Shown: positions 45,675 through 54,634 of the stretch, in pieces
Numbering within the stretch: position 1 is the stretch's first letter
Layout of the letters: every line of letters starts with the position of its first letter
DNA from: an uncultured Clostridia bacterium
Lineage (GTDB): Bacteria > Bacillota > Clostridia > TANB77 > CAG-508
Assembly (NCBI GenBank): GCA_934180065.1
Contig: CAKPRA010000006.1
Coordinates: forward strand, 1 to 64,000
DNA length: 64,000 nucleotides
Direction of reading: 5' to 3'
Position numbers and translations under genes: made by a program
The notes under the pieces: generated by a model
The model's input: only the letters and a program-made list of their open reading frames with translations
Databases searched by the model: none
Told to the model about the DNA's origin: nothing

Positions 45675-47060
45675 ATGGAAGAATTATCATACTCTATTCA
45701 CTTAGGCAGTGATAAAAACAGAACAAACAAAGCAAAAGAAATAGCTAAAACTAATCCATCTGGAGAAACGTCTTTTAGTAATAATGGCATTCAAAATGCA
45801 AAGCAACTATCTAGAGTTAATAAGCACAATTTAAGAGATTATGATAATAACAAAGAAGACATTTTTGTAATATATGGCACCAATAATTTATACCGTGATG
45901 TGCAAGAATTGTATTTGCAAGAGTTTGAGAATTCACGCATTGAATATGATAATAAGCAAACTAGAGCAGACAGAAAAATAGACAACTATTTCAAACATAT
46001 CTCTGATAGCAATTTATGGGACTTGGCTTGTGAGTTTATTGTAGAGCTTGGCGATATGGAGTTTTGGACTAACAAAGATGATACATATAGACACAAAATG
46101 ATTGATGTATATAATGAACAAATTAAAGATTTAACAAGAATTGTACCAGATTTTAAAATAGCTAATGCAGTAGTACACTTTGACGAAACCTCTCCCCACC
46201 TACATATAGTTGGTGTTCCAGTAAGTAATAACAATACTAGAGGAATGAAAAAGCAAGTTGCTAAATCTAAAATATTTACAAAGCAGTCATTGACTGCAAT
46301 ACAAGATTCAATGAGGAATTGTTGTATTAAATCTTATAATAAATTCTATGGCAGAACTGCAGAACTAAAGCACAAGCAAAAAGGCAGAAACATAGATGTT
46401 AATGTAAAAGATATGAAGAACTATAAAGAATTTAAAAAGCAATATGCTAAAAATAGAAAAAAGTTTGACAAGACCACTGAAAATATGAAGATAATTGATA
46501 ATTCTTCAAAAGATATTACAGATATGTTAGACAACTTAAAACCATCCAAATTGAACAAAAACAACAAAGTAATCTCAAATGAAGATATAGAAAAGATTGT
46601 GGACTACACAAAGAATGTTTCAAAGACTACACAATCAGTTAGAGATATAAATGGGCTAAATAAGTTTATAGATGATTTTGAAGATAAGTACGAGAAAATG
46701 CATTATAGAAATTTTGAATTAGAAAATCAACTTGAAACCAAAGATGATGAGATATATAGACTAAATGTAATAATAAATAAGAAAGACGAAAATATTAATA
46801 AATTACAACAAGATGTAAACGGTCTAAAAGGGCAAATATCTAAGCTAAAGCAATTTTGGTATAACATTATGAAACACTTTCAAAATAGAATTAACTACGA
46901 CAAAGATGAAAATTATAAAATTATTAGTGATGACCTATATAGAAATGGAATCTTTAGTGATGATGATTATGAAATTGCAAATAATCTTAATAAAAAGGTT
47001 GAACTTAAAGAAGATGCGAACATTCGTAATAAAGCAAGAAACAAAAGTGATGCAAGATAA
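45675..47060 (+). CDS. MobV-type relaxase (Mob_Pre)
   Basis: 461 residues. The metal-binding signature is VVHFDETSPHLHIVGVPV (His168, Asp170, Glu171, His175, His177), typical of MobV/Pre relaxases of pMV158-like mobilization. A GRNIDVNVKD motif follows, then a long coiled coil (about 330-400) and a Lys/Asn-rich C-terminus. It would nick oriT and lead the strand into a recipient through a helper conjugation system. AAAGGAGG lies 10 bases before this ATG; a TTG codon 9 bases earlier is too close to it. Confidence 0.9.
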   Translation: MEELSYSIHLGSDKNRTNKAKEIAKTNPSGETSFSNNGIQNAKQLSRVNKHNLRDYDNNKEDIFVIYGTNNLYRDVQELYLQEFENSRIEYDNKQTRADRKIDNYFKHISDSNLWDLACEFIVELGDMEFWTNKDDTYRHKMIDVYNEQIKDLTRIVPDFKIANAVVHFDETSPHLHIVGVPVSNNNTRGMKKQVAKSKIFTKQSLTAIQDSMRNCCIKSYNKFYGRTAELKHKQKGRNIDVNVKDMKNYKEFKKQYAKNRKKFDKTTENMKIIDNSSKDITDMLDNLKPSKLNKNNKVISNEDIEKIVDYTKNVSKTTQSVRDINGLNKFIDDFEDKYEKMHYRNFELENQLETKDDEIYRLNVIINKKDENINKLQQDVNGLKGQISKLKQFWYNIMKHFQNRINYDKDENYKIISDDLYRNGIFSDDDYEIANNLNKKVELKEDANIRNKARNKSDAR

Positions 47061-47084
47061 AATATGAAAGGAAGAGATGGAATT

Positions 47085-47545
47085 ATGGAAGAATTAAAAA
47101 AAAAATATATGATAAAGATAACGGATTTGGGTATAAAAAGAATGGAGATTACTATTTTCCAGAGTATTATTTAGGAAAAGGATTATCTCTTGAGAAAGCT
47201 ATTAGACTAAAAGAACAAAGAGTTAAAGAAGATATTGAAAATAACACAGAATATTGTGAAAATAAAATTTTAGGCAAGCATGGCAGAGCAAGGTTAAATT
47301 ATATTAAAACCCACGAGCGAGGCTTATATGCTGAATTACTGATGAATGGAACACTGTCTAAACAGCTTGCTAATATTGATTCTGTTGCTAATGAAAAAAT
47401 TTCTTTTATAATTAAACTATTATCTAAATTAGAAAATATTAATGAAGATTTAAAAAGCCATGACCAATTGGCATGGGTTCAAGCTATGAATAACATTAAA
47501 AATAGAGCAGAGGAAATAGTTTATAATGAGATAATTTTCTCGTAA
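47085..47545 (+). pseudogene. TnpV-like protein interrupted by a -1 frameshift at A10
   Basis: The ATG at 47085 (AAAGGAAG upstream) starts MEELKKK, then a run of ten A (47096-47105) changes the frame. In the frame one base back the protein continues YDKDNGFGYKKNGDYYFPEY, GKHGRARLNYIKTHERGLYA, ELLMNGTLSKQLANID. This is the TnpV family found in clostridial transposons and mobilizable elements, with unknown role. A slip of one base on A10, or an eleventh A, would produce the whole protein. Confidence 0.75.
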
Positions 47546-47637
47546 AAGTATTTGAACTTTTTTTAAAACTATTGTTTTCATTGGGATTGAATGATATAAT
47601 TTTTACATAAATATAGTAATATTAAAGGAGATTAACT

Positions 47638-49305
47638 ATGAAATTAAAGGATTTTATAAATAGAATCTTTGGAGTAAGATTGAAAAAACTTACATCAGGA
47701 AATATTGTTGAATCAGAGATAATACCTATAAGATATAAATATAAAAATGATGTGGTAATAGCTAATTATATCAGAGATGAGATTAACGAAAACAGGGAAT
47801 TATATAAAATATTTTTAGAAGAATATGATGAGATATGTATTGGTGATGTTGAAACTGAAAAGAATAATATTTTTAGAATAAATCACAATTTTGATAAAAG
47901 TCGATTTAAGAAAAAAAATGAAAGTTTAAAAAGAGAAACAATTGAATTAATGGATAATATCTTGAATTCAAAGTATCATGATAGATTTCCAAATTTTTAT
48001 ATGGACATATTAAAAAGTAATACAAATGGAAATTATTTGTTTATCCCCATAACTGGAGTAAAGCAAAAAGATGAATTATACTATAATATAACTCAGTATT
48101 TTGAAAATGATAAGTTGTATTTAGATTATTTATCTAGTTTAAATGATATAGATGGATTAAAATTACTTATAAAATCAAAAGATACACGCGAATTTTTGGA
48201 AAAATACAATAAGATAAAAGCATGTAATCTTTTAAATTGGGAGTTAGAATTTTATAAAGATCATAAATACAATGATTTTTTCTCTAAAAATATAGATATA
48301 ATAGATGAAGCAATAAATAATACAATGTATAATGCTAAAGAAAATATAATAGATGCTTTAAGTGGTAAAGATAATACAAAAACTTCTTCTAATGAAAATC
48401 AATTCGAATTGGATGACGAGCATAGTACAAATATGACAAAAACGGATATATTTATATTATCCAAAAAAATTTTAGATTCGTTTGATACATCTGGTAAACT
48501 AGGAAAAAGTTTTGAAGAAAAATGGATGAAGGGTGGGATATTTTTATTTTATCCAGAGGAAAAAAATCAGACAGCTGATTATTTAAGTCAACTCTGGAAT
48601 ATTGAAGATGAAAAAGACAAGCTTGTTGATCATGCTTATTACAATCGAACACATGATTTATGTGTTATTCCTATCATGTGTGAAGTCACGGATATTCCAA
48701 CAGTAATTCATGAATTTATACATCAATATTATTATAATAATACAAAGAATGAAAATCCATATTCAAGCGAAATTCCAAGTATTTTCTATGAAATGGAATC
48801 AATAAGGTATTTAAAAGAAAATGGATATGGTCATATTGCTAATATATTGCAGGAACAATTTGAAGACAGAAAAAGAAATGATTCCTTTAACAATTATTTT
48901 ATGTTAAAGACATATGTACGTTTGCATAAAGCAAAAAGAAATGGAAAAATCACATTTGAAAATATTTTAGATTGTAATTTCGATGATTTCAAAATGAATT
49001 CGAATGCAACTATTAATGATGTTATTAATGCGAAAAATAGAATAGCACAACTAGACGTGAAAAAACTTGAAATAATAAGAAATGAAATAGGTATGGATAA
49101 TGTAAGAAAAGAAATTTCATATACAGTTGGAACACTTATAGCTGAAAGATATAGTGAAAGTGATTTTGTAAAAAAGGAAATGCTTGAGTTAATAAATAAT
49201 CCAGAATATTCAGTTCAAAAATTATTAAATGGAATTGGTAAAGAAAGAGGGTTAAATTCATTTACGAAAAATTCTGAGGAAATTTCAGAAAGAGAAATCG
49301 AGTAA
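47638..49305 (+). CDS. Predicted cytosolic metallopeptidase, HEFIH motif, element cargo
   Basis: 555 residues without signal peptide or membrane helix. The zinc motif HEFIH is at 358-362 and is followed by NPYSSEIPSIFYEMESIRYL. Glu387 lies 29 residues after His358, the spacing of the third ligand in M3 (thimet/oligopeptidase F) peptidases, whose PSIF..E segment is also similar. The N-terminal about 270 residues are not recognised. It has its own ribosome binding site (AAAGGAG) and a terminator. As the only cargo gene of the element, it may serve host interaction or defence; no function can be claimed. Confidence 0.65.
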   Translation: MKLKDFINRIFGVRLKKLTSGNIVESEIIPIRYKYKNDVVIANYIRDEINENRELYKIFLEEYDEICIGDVETEKNNIFRINHNFDKSRFKKKNESLKRETIELMDNILNSKYHDRFPNFYMDILKSNTNGNYLFIPITGVKQKDELYYNITQYFENDKLYLDYLSSLNDIDGLKLLIKSKDTREFLEKYNKIKACNLLNWELEFYKDHKYNDFFSKNIDIIDEAINNTMYNAKENIIDALSGKDNTKTSSNENQFELDDEHSTNMTKTDIFILSKKILDSFDTSGKLGKSFEEKWMKGGIFLFYPEEKNQTADYLSQLWNIEDEKDKLVDHAYYNRTHDLCVIPIMCEVTDIPTVIHEFIHQYYYNNTKNENPYSSEIPSIFYEMESIRYLKENGYGHIANILQEQFEDRKRNDSFNNYFMLKTYVRLHKAKRNGKITFENILDCNFDDFKMNSNATINDVINAKNRIAQLDVKKLEIIRNEIGMDNVRKEISYTVGTLIAERYSESDFVKKEMLELINNPEYSVQKLLNGIGKERGLNSFTKNSEEISEREIE

Positions 49306-49329
49306 TTTTACAATAAGTATTAAAGATTT

Positions 49330-49361
49330 AAAGTTAGAATTTGTTTTCTAACTTTTTTCTT
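49330..49361 (+). terminator. Terminator of the metallopeptidase gene
   Basis: AAAGTTAGAA/TTCTAACTTT followed by TTTTCTTTTT. Confidence 0.75.
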
Positions 49362-49444
49362 TTTATACTAACAGCAATAACATAGAATTTAGTGTATTTT
49401 TATGATGTAATAAAGAAACATCTCAATTTGCTGTTTTCAATATT

Positions 49445-49604
49445 TAAAGCTGATAAAAAATTAAAAAATATACAATGTTCGCTGTCAATGATTTTTGATT
49501 AGGACACCTGTTTGCTGCAACTTTAATAGTGATAGTTCCATTAATACAACTTTCTATTACTGCTTTTTTTAATTCTTCTTTTTTATTCATAACAGTTCTC
49601 ATAC
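49445..49604 (-). pseudogene. Transposase N-terminal fragment
   Basis: Minus strand, 52 codons after AGGTATG: MRTVMNKKEELKKAVIESC, then INGTITIKVAANRCPN and an early stop. The helix-turn-helix opening (TIKVAANRL-like) resembles transposases of the ISNCY type, but only this part remains. Upstream, ATAGGGTGAACTTTTCATAA and ATAGGGTGATCATATCATAA (49616-49665) look like the repeated end sequences of the IS. Confidence 0.6.
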
Positions 49605-49692
49605 CTCCATTATATCATAGGGTGAACTTTTCATAAGTTAATTTTATAGGGTGATCATATCATAAATTATCCATAAAACCATTTTATATAAC

Positions 49693-49720
49693 TTGACAAA
49701 ATATAAAAAGATGATATAAT
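49693..49720 (+). promoter_or_regulatory. Promoter of the small exported protein gene
   Basis: TTGACA (49693-49698) and TATAAT (49715-49720), 16 bases apart. The following leader contains TAGGAAAACTTCCTA, a small hairpin. Confidence 0.75.
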
Positions 49721-49833
49721 ATAAGTTATCTAGGAAAACTTCCTATTTATATAAATTTAATATCCTTTTTTACAATGTAAATTGTTAACATAGATACTAA
49801 AAAATTTTATTAATTTTAAAGGAGAAAAATACT

Positions 49834-50313
49834 ATGAAAAAATCGAAATTGATACTGTATTCACTTATTATCTGCATAGTAACTTTTGCCGGAATAACCG
49901 GAATAATGATTCATTCTTATACAGAAATGCACTATGACAAAAAATCTGATGCATATATATTATCTGAAAGTATGTTTGAAAAGTTTGTAAAATTTAGTGA
50001 TAAAACATTTGCACACTATGAGGAAAATGGATATAATTCCTCTACTACTTCAGACTGGTTTGTATTATCAGAGGCTAAAATCCGCTTAGATGAATACATG
50101 TCGTCAAATACGTCTTTAGAAAAAAGTTGTATTGAATGGGCAACGGAAACCGGTCGTGGACGTTATGGTGTTCAGTACTCATGGAAAACAAGTGATGGAT
50201 TGTATTACTCTAAGGTATTTTCGTGTAAATATGATGAAGGAACGTATCCAAAATTAAAGTTTGTTCAGAATGGACTGGTACAAGTTTCAACAACTAGTAT
50301 AGTTCCAGGCTAA
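49834..50313 (+). CDS. Small membrane-anchored or exported protein, unknown
   Basis: 159 residues: basic start, hydrophobic helix (8-28), then a soluble domain rich in Tyr and Ser with two Cys (CIEWATETGRGRYGVQYSWK). Codon use and base composition are clearly less AT-rich than in neighbouring genes (for example ACCGGTCGTGGACGTTATGG), which suggests recent transfer. It has its own promoter, AAAGGAG and terminator, so it is an autonomous unit. No family recognised. Confidence 0.65.
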   Translation: MKKSKLILYSLIICIVTFAGITGIMIHSYTEMHYDKKSDAYILSESMFEKFVKFSDKTFAHYEENGYNSSTTSDWFVLSEAKIRLDEYMSSNTSLEKSCIEWATETGRGRYGVQYSWKTSDGLYYSKVFSCKYDEGTYPKLKFVQNGLVQVSTTSIVPG

Positions 50314-50354
50314 AAAAAAGCAGCGCATATCTTAGGACTTGCGCTGCTTTTTGT
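50314..50354 (+). terminator. Terminator of the small exported protein gene
   Basis: AAAAGCAGCGCA/TGCGCTGCTTTT perfect stem with T tract. Confidence 0.88.
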
Positions 50355-50449
50355 ATGCGTGCGACGGGTATATCGTTTAGTTAATCGGTACACTTTTGTT
50401 TGTGTATGACAAAATATAGATAAAAACTGGTTTTGAAATAATAATAAAT

Positions 50450-52088
50450 TTATTTTAGGAAATCTAAAACACTACTTGTTGTTTTTTTCATAATTTCAAA
50501 GATATTTTCATCAGAGCTAATATTTTTAAATATCTCATTTTTTATGTCTGAAAATTCAACATTTTCAATTTTTCTATTTATAAATATTTTCTTATTATGA
50601 AATAAGATATCATTTGCAGAATTATTAAGATGTAGAACAGGATATTTTTCTCCAATTACTTTAATATATTCCTCAGATATAAGAAAATATATCAAATCTT
50701 TTATTGAATTTTTAGAAAGGCTCTTCAATATACCATATGTTGATATCTTGTTTAATCTTAATTTGTTTATCTTTGAAGACTTTGTACCCTTTAGAATATC
50801 TGTTATTAAATTTACCCCATATTTTCCATTTAATTTAAAAATACAAGAAAGAATTTTCTGAGCCTCAATTGTAATATCAGTTGATTCAGATGGGAGAAGA
50901 CAATTACTACAATTGCCACAATTTGAATTACTTATTTTTTCACCAAAATATTCTAAAATAAATTTTCGCAAACACTTATCAGTATGGCAATATCTAATCA
51001 TTGAGTTTAGCTTATCATATTCAATTTGGTGATTATTCTTTGATAAAGATGAATCTATAATATATTTATTTATCATAATGTCATCTTTTGAAAAAAGCAA
51101 TATGCACTCAGAGCTTTGCCCATCACGTCCAGCTCTTCCAGCCTCTTGATAATATCCTTCAATATCTTTAGGCATGTTGAAGTGAATTACATATCTAATA
51201 TTTGGTTTATTAATTCCCATTCCAAATGCATTTGTTGCAATCATTAGATTAAATTTCCCAGAAACAAAATCATTTTGATTTATTGCTCGCTCTTTCTCAT
51301 TCATTCCACCATGATATTTGGTTACAAGAAAACCCAAAGAAACTAGTTCATCATATAGTGTGTTTACATTTTTTCTTGTTGAACAGTAAATTATACCAGG
51401 AAAATTGCTGTGTTTTTTTATGTAGTTTATTACATAGCTAAACTTATTTTCAGGAGTTTGAATACAGAATTTTAAGTTTTTTCTATCATATCCAGTTGTG
51501 AGTATATATGGATCTTCCAAGTGAAGTAAATTTATAATATCATTTTTTACATTTTTTGTTGCAGTAGCTGTAAAAGCACTTATTATTGGTGTTGGCTTTA
51601 ACTTTTTTATAGTATGTGCTATGGCTCTATAACTTGGTCTAAAATCATGACCCCATTGTGATACGCAATGTGCTTCATCTATTGTAAACATGGAAATATT
51701 TAAATTAGATAATATGTTTTGAAAAGAATCAGAATTTAGTCTTTCTGGTGCTATATATATTATTTTGTAAACATTAGATAAAATATTTTTTATTGTTTGG
51801 GAATATTCATTTGATGATAAAGTGCTGTTGATATAAGTGGCTGAAATACCTATTTGATTTAAACTGTCTACTTGATCTTTCATAAGAGAAATAAGTGGGG
51901 AAATAACTAATGTAACTCCGGGGGAGGATTAAAGCTGGAATTTGATAACAAATTGATTTGCCAGCACCTGTTGGCATTATACCTAATACAGATCTGCCTG
52001 ATAAAATATTTGAAATAATTTTTTCTTGGCCGGGTCTAAATGTTTCATAGCCAAAGTATTGTTTTAATAATAATTGTGTTTGGTTCAT
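50450..52088 (-). pseudogene. recQ: ATP-dependent DNA helicase RecQ, one frameshift
   Basis: N-terminal part from 52088: FGYETFRPGQEKII, Walker A GIMPTGAGKSICYQIPAL, then the frame breaks at a run of five G (plus strand 51920-51924; CCCCC in the gene). The rest continues as GVTLVISPLISLMKDQVDSL, TIDEAHCVSQWGHDFRP (Walker B), YHGGMNEKERA, AGRAGRDGQ and a zinc-binding region (CGNCSNC). Removing one C rejoins the two. An RQC/HRDC end is only partly present. RecQ acts in recombination and fork repair. All other motifs are conserved, so the lesion is recent or a sequencing error. Confidence 0.88.
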
Positions 52089-52166
52089 GTATACCTCTTT
52101 TCTTTATAATGTTGTTATTATAGCAGAAATTTTACTTTTTTTCAATCTAATATAGTAAGGAGAATT

Positions 52167-52616
52167 ATGAATTTTTTAGAATTTGCGAAATTAAATAATA
52201 AAATAAAAAATTTGGATGAAATTTTATTTGAATCACTAGAATATGATGATTATAATTTATATGAATGTGGAGTAAATTATAATAATTATTTAATAGGTGA
52301 TTTAGTTTTTGTACAAAAGTATAAATATAAAAATGGTAAATTAGGAAGCAATCATATTTTTTTAATAGTGGATATTAGTATAAAAAATGAAAAGGTTTTA
52401 TATTATGGTATGATATTGTCTTCTAAAGTGGAAAAAATCTCATATAAAGCCAATAAACTTATATGTAAAAATAGTGAAAATAATCTAAGAAAAGATAGCA
52501 TAATAAAAACAGATGTAATTTACAAAATTTTCACAAAAAATATATTGCTAAAAATAGGAAAAATTGATAAAACTAAAGTAGAAATTTATAAAAATTGTCT
52601 TATAAAAAATATTTAA
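52167..52616 (+). CDS. Hypothetical protein, weakly PemK/MazF-like
   Basis: 149 residues, beta-rich, no signal peptide. The segment DLVFVQKYKYKNGKLGSNHIFLIVDIS followed by LYYGMILSSK and later IIKTDVIYKIF recalls the SH3-like barrel of PemK/MazF-like proteins, in which a ligand-binding strand is followed by a conserved I.tdql.t segment. There is no antitoxin gene beside it; the next gene, transketolase, starts 17 bases later. AAGGAG precedes the ATG. Assignment is tentative. Confidence 0.45.
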   Translation: MNFLEFAKLNNKIKNLDEILFESLEYDDYNLYECGVNYNNYLIGDLVFVQKYKYKNGKLGSNHIFLIVDISIKNEKVLYYGMILSSKVEKISYKANKLICKNSENNLRKDSIIKTDVIYKIFTKNILLKIGKIDKTKVEIYKNCLIKNI

Positions 52617-52633
52617 TCTAAGGAGGAATTAAC

Positions 52634-53452
52634 ATGAAAATAGTAAGTGTGCCAGCATTAGAAAACATTGCAAAAGATATTAGAAGAGGAATAATAGAGC
52701 AAGTATATTCGGCTCAATCTGGTCACCCAGGAGGATCACTTTCTTGTGCAGATATACTAACAGTTTTGTACTTTAACCAAATGAATATAAATCCAAAAGA
52801 GCCAAATGCTGAATCAAGAGATAGACTAGTATTGTCAAAAGGTCATTGCTCTCCAGCTTTATATGCAGCTCTTGCAAAAAAAGGATATTTTGATTATAAA
52901 AAATTAAGTGAATTTAGAAAAATAGATGGAAATTTACAGGGTCATCCAGATATGAACAAAGTTCCTGGCGTTGATATGTCTGCAGGATCTTTGGGACAAG
53001 GATTATCTGTTGCAAATGGAATGGCTTTAAATTCAAAAATAGAAGAGCTTGGATATAGAGTTTACTGTATATTAGGTGATGGAGAAATTGAAGAGGGTCA
53101 AGTTTGGGAAGCTGCTATGACCGCTAGTAAATATAAATTAGATAATTTATGTGTTATTGTGGATAATAATAATTTACAAATAGATGGAACTATCGAAGAA
53201 GTTAAAGCTTTAGAAGATATTGAAGGAAAGTTTGAGAAATTTGGATTTAATGTTATCACTGTTAATGGAAATAATATTTCAGATTTAATAAAAGCTTTTG
53301 ATAAAGCAAGATCTGTAAAGGGTAAACCATCAGTAATTGTTGCAATTACGACAAAAGGAAAAGGTGTATCTTTTATGGAAGGAAAATCTGAATGGCATGG
53401 AAAAGCACCTAATGAAGAGCAATATAAATTAGCTATGGAAGAGCTACAGTAA
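52634..53452 (+). CDS. Transketolase, N-terminal subunit
   Basis: 272 residues carrying the thiamine-diphosphate-binding half of transketolase: AQSGHPGGSLSCADILTVLY, RLVLSKGHCSPALYAALAKKG, the GDGEIEEGQVWEAAMTASKY motif and EWHGKAPN at the end. Many clostridia encode transketolase in two genes. It acts in the non-oxidative pentose phosphate pathway and supplies ribose and erythrose phosphates. AAGGAGG lies before the ATG. The C-terminal subunit begins 30 bases downstream. Confidence 0.93.
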   Translation: MKIVSVPALENIAKDIRRGIIEQVYSAQSGHPGGSLSCADILTVLYFNQMNINPKEPNAESRDRLVLSKGHCSPALYAALAKKGYFDYKKLSEFRKIDGNLQGHPDMNKVPGVDMSAGSLGQGLSVANGMALNSKIEELGYRVYCILGDGEIEEGQVWEAAMTASKYKLDNLCVIVDNNNLQIDGTIEEVKALEDIEGKFEKFGFNVITVNGNNISDLIKAFDKARSVKGKPSVIVAITTKGKGVSFMEGKSEWHGKAPNEEQYKLAMEELQ

Positions 53453-53481
53453 ATTATGTGATGGAAAGGAATGAAAAAAAT

Positions 53482-54423
53482 ATGAATATAGAGAAAAAAA
53501 TAGCAACAAGACAAAGTTATGGAGAGGCCTTGGCAGAATTAGGAAAAGAAAATAAAAATATTGTAGTTTTAGATGCAGATTTATCAACAGCAACAAAGAC
53601 TAATATATTTGCTAAGGAATTTCCAAATCGTTTTTTTGATATAGGAATTGCAGAGCAAGATATGATTGGAACTGCTGCTGGTTTTGCAACATGTGGAAAA
53701 ATACCATATGCAAGTACTTTTGCAGTTTTTGCAGCAGGTAGAGCTTATGATCAAATAAGAAATAGTGTAGCATATCCTAATTTAAATGTTAAAATATGTG
53801 CAACACATAGTGGTATTACAGTTGGGGAAGATGGTGCAACACATCAAATGTTAGAAGATATTGGAATGATGAGAGCAATTCCAAATATGACTGTAATTAG
53901 TCCTTCTGATGATATTCAAACAAAATGGGTAATAAAAGAAATTTCAAAGATTAATGGACCAGTATATGTTAGATTATCAAGAGCTGCAACACCTGTTATA
54001 TATGATGAAAATGAGAAATTTGAAATTGGTAAAGCTGTACAAATTGGAAAAGGTACTGATGCTACAATTTTTGCAACAGGTGACACAGTTGCTGAAGCTA
54101 TTAAAGCAAAAGAAATGTTAGAAAAATTAGGAAAATTTGTAAGAGTTGTAGATATTCATACTATAAAACCAATTGATATTGATATGATAATAAAATGTGC
54201 AAAAGAAACGGAAATTCTTGTATCAGTAGAGGATCATAATGTGATAAATGGCTTAGGTACAGCAATTGCAGATGTATTGACAGAATATTATCCAAAGAAG
54301 TTGATAAAGCTAGGTATTAAGGATACTTTTGGAAAATCTGGAAAAGCAGAAGAGCTTATGGAATATTTTGGAATAAATGCTAATTCAATTGTTGAAAAAA
54401 TGAAACAAATCTTGAGTTATTAA
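53482..54423 (+). CDS. Transketolase, C-terminal subunit
   Basis: 313 residues: pyrimidine-binding domain (VVLDADLSTATKT, FFDIGIAEQDMIGTAAGFA, THSGITVGEDGATHQMLEDI) and C-terminal domain (VRVVDIHTIKPID). It pairs with the upstream subunit to make an active enzyme. The ATG at 53482 fits homologues and has AAAGGA 12 bases upstream; other in-frame starts are at 53458-53473. No terminator is obvious after it. Confidence 0.92.
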   Translation: MNIEKKIATRQSYGEALAELGKENKNIVVLDADLSTATKTNIFAKEFPNRFFDIGIAEQDMIGTAAGFATCGKIPYASTFAVFAAGRAYDQIRNSVAYPNLNVKICATHSGITVGEDGATHQMLEDIGMMRAIPNMTVISPSDDIQTKWVIKEISKINGPVYVRLSRAATPVIYDENEKFEIGKAVQIGKGTDATIFATGDTVAEAIKAKEMLEKLGKFVRVVDIHTIKPIDIDMIIKCAKETEILVSVEDHNVINGLGTAIADVLTEYYPKKLIKLGIKDTFGKSGKAEELMEYFGINANSIVEKMKQILSY

Positions 54424-54533
54424 TGTCCTCTTTTGCTCTGGGATCACCTACACAAGATGACATAATTATAAAACTTTGAATTGTAACATAAAAATATTTG
54501 TTTTGATTTTGAAAAGACACGGTTTGACAAAAA

Positions 54534-54562
54534 ATACTAATAGTGATAACATTGTCATTACA
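54534..54562 (+). promoter_or_regulatory. Sigma-A promoter of mscS
   Basis: TTGACA (54534-54539) and TAACAT (54557-54562), 17 bases apart. Confidence 0.65.
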
Positions 54563-54606
54563 TTTTTTTTTAATGCATATTTAAAATTCTATAATGAAAG
54601 GAGAAT

Positions 54607-54630
54607 ATGAGGTTCTTATCTCAAATATAA
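54607..54630 (+). other. Seven-codon leader ORF before mscS
   Basis: AAAGGAGAAT precedes ATG AGG TTC TTA TCT CAA ATA TAA. The stop ends four bases before the mscS start, which has no good ribosome binding site of its own, so translational coupling is likely. Confidence 0.4.
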
Positions 54631-54634
54631 GTAA

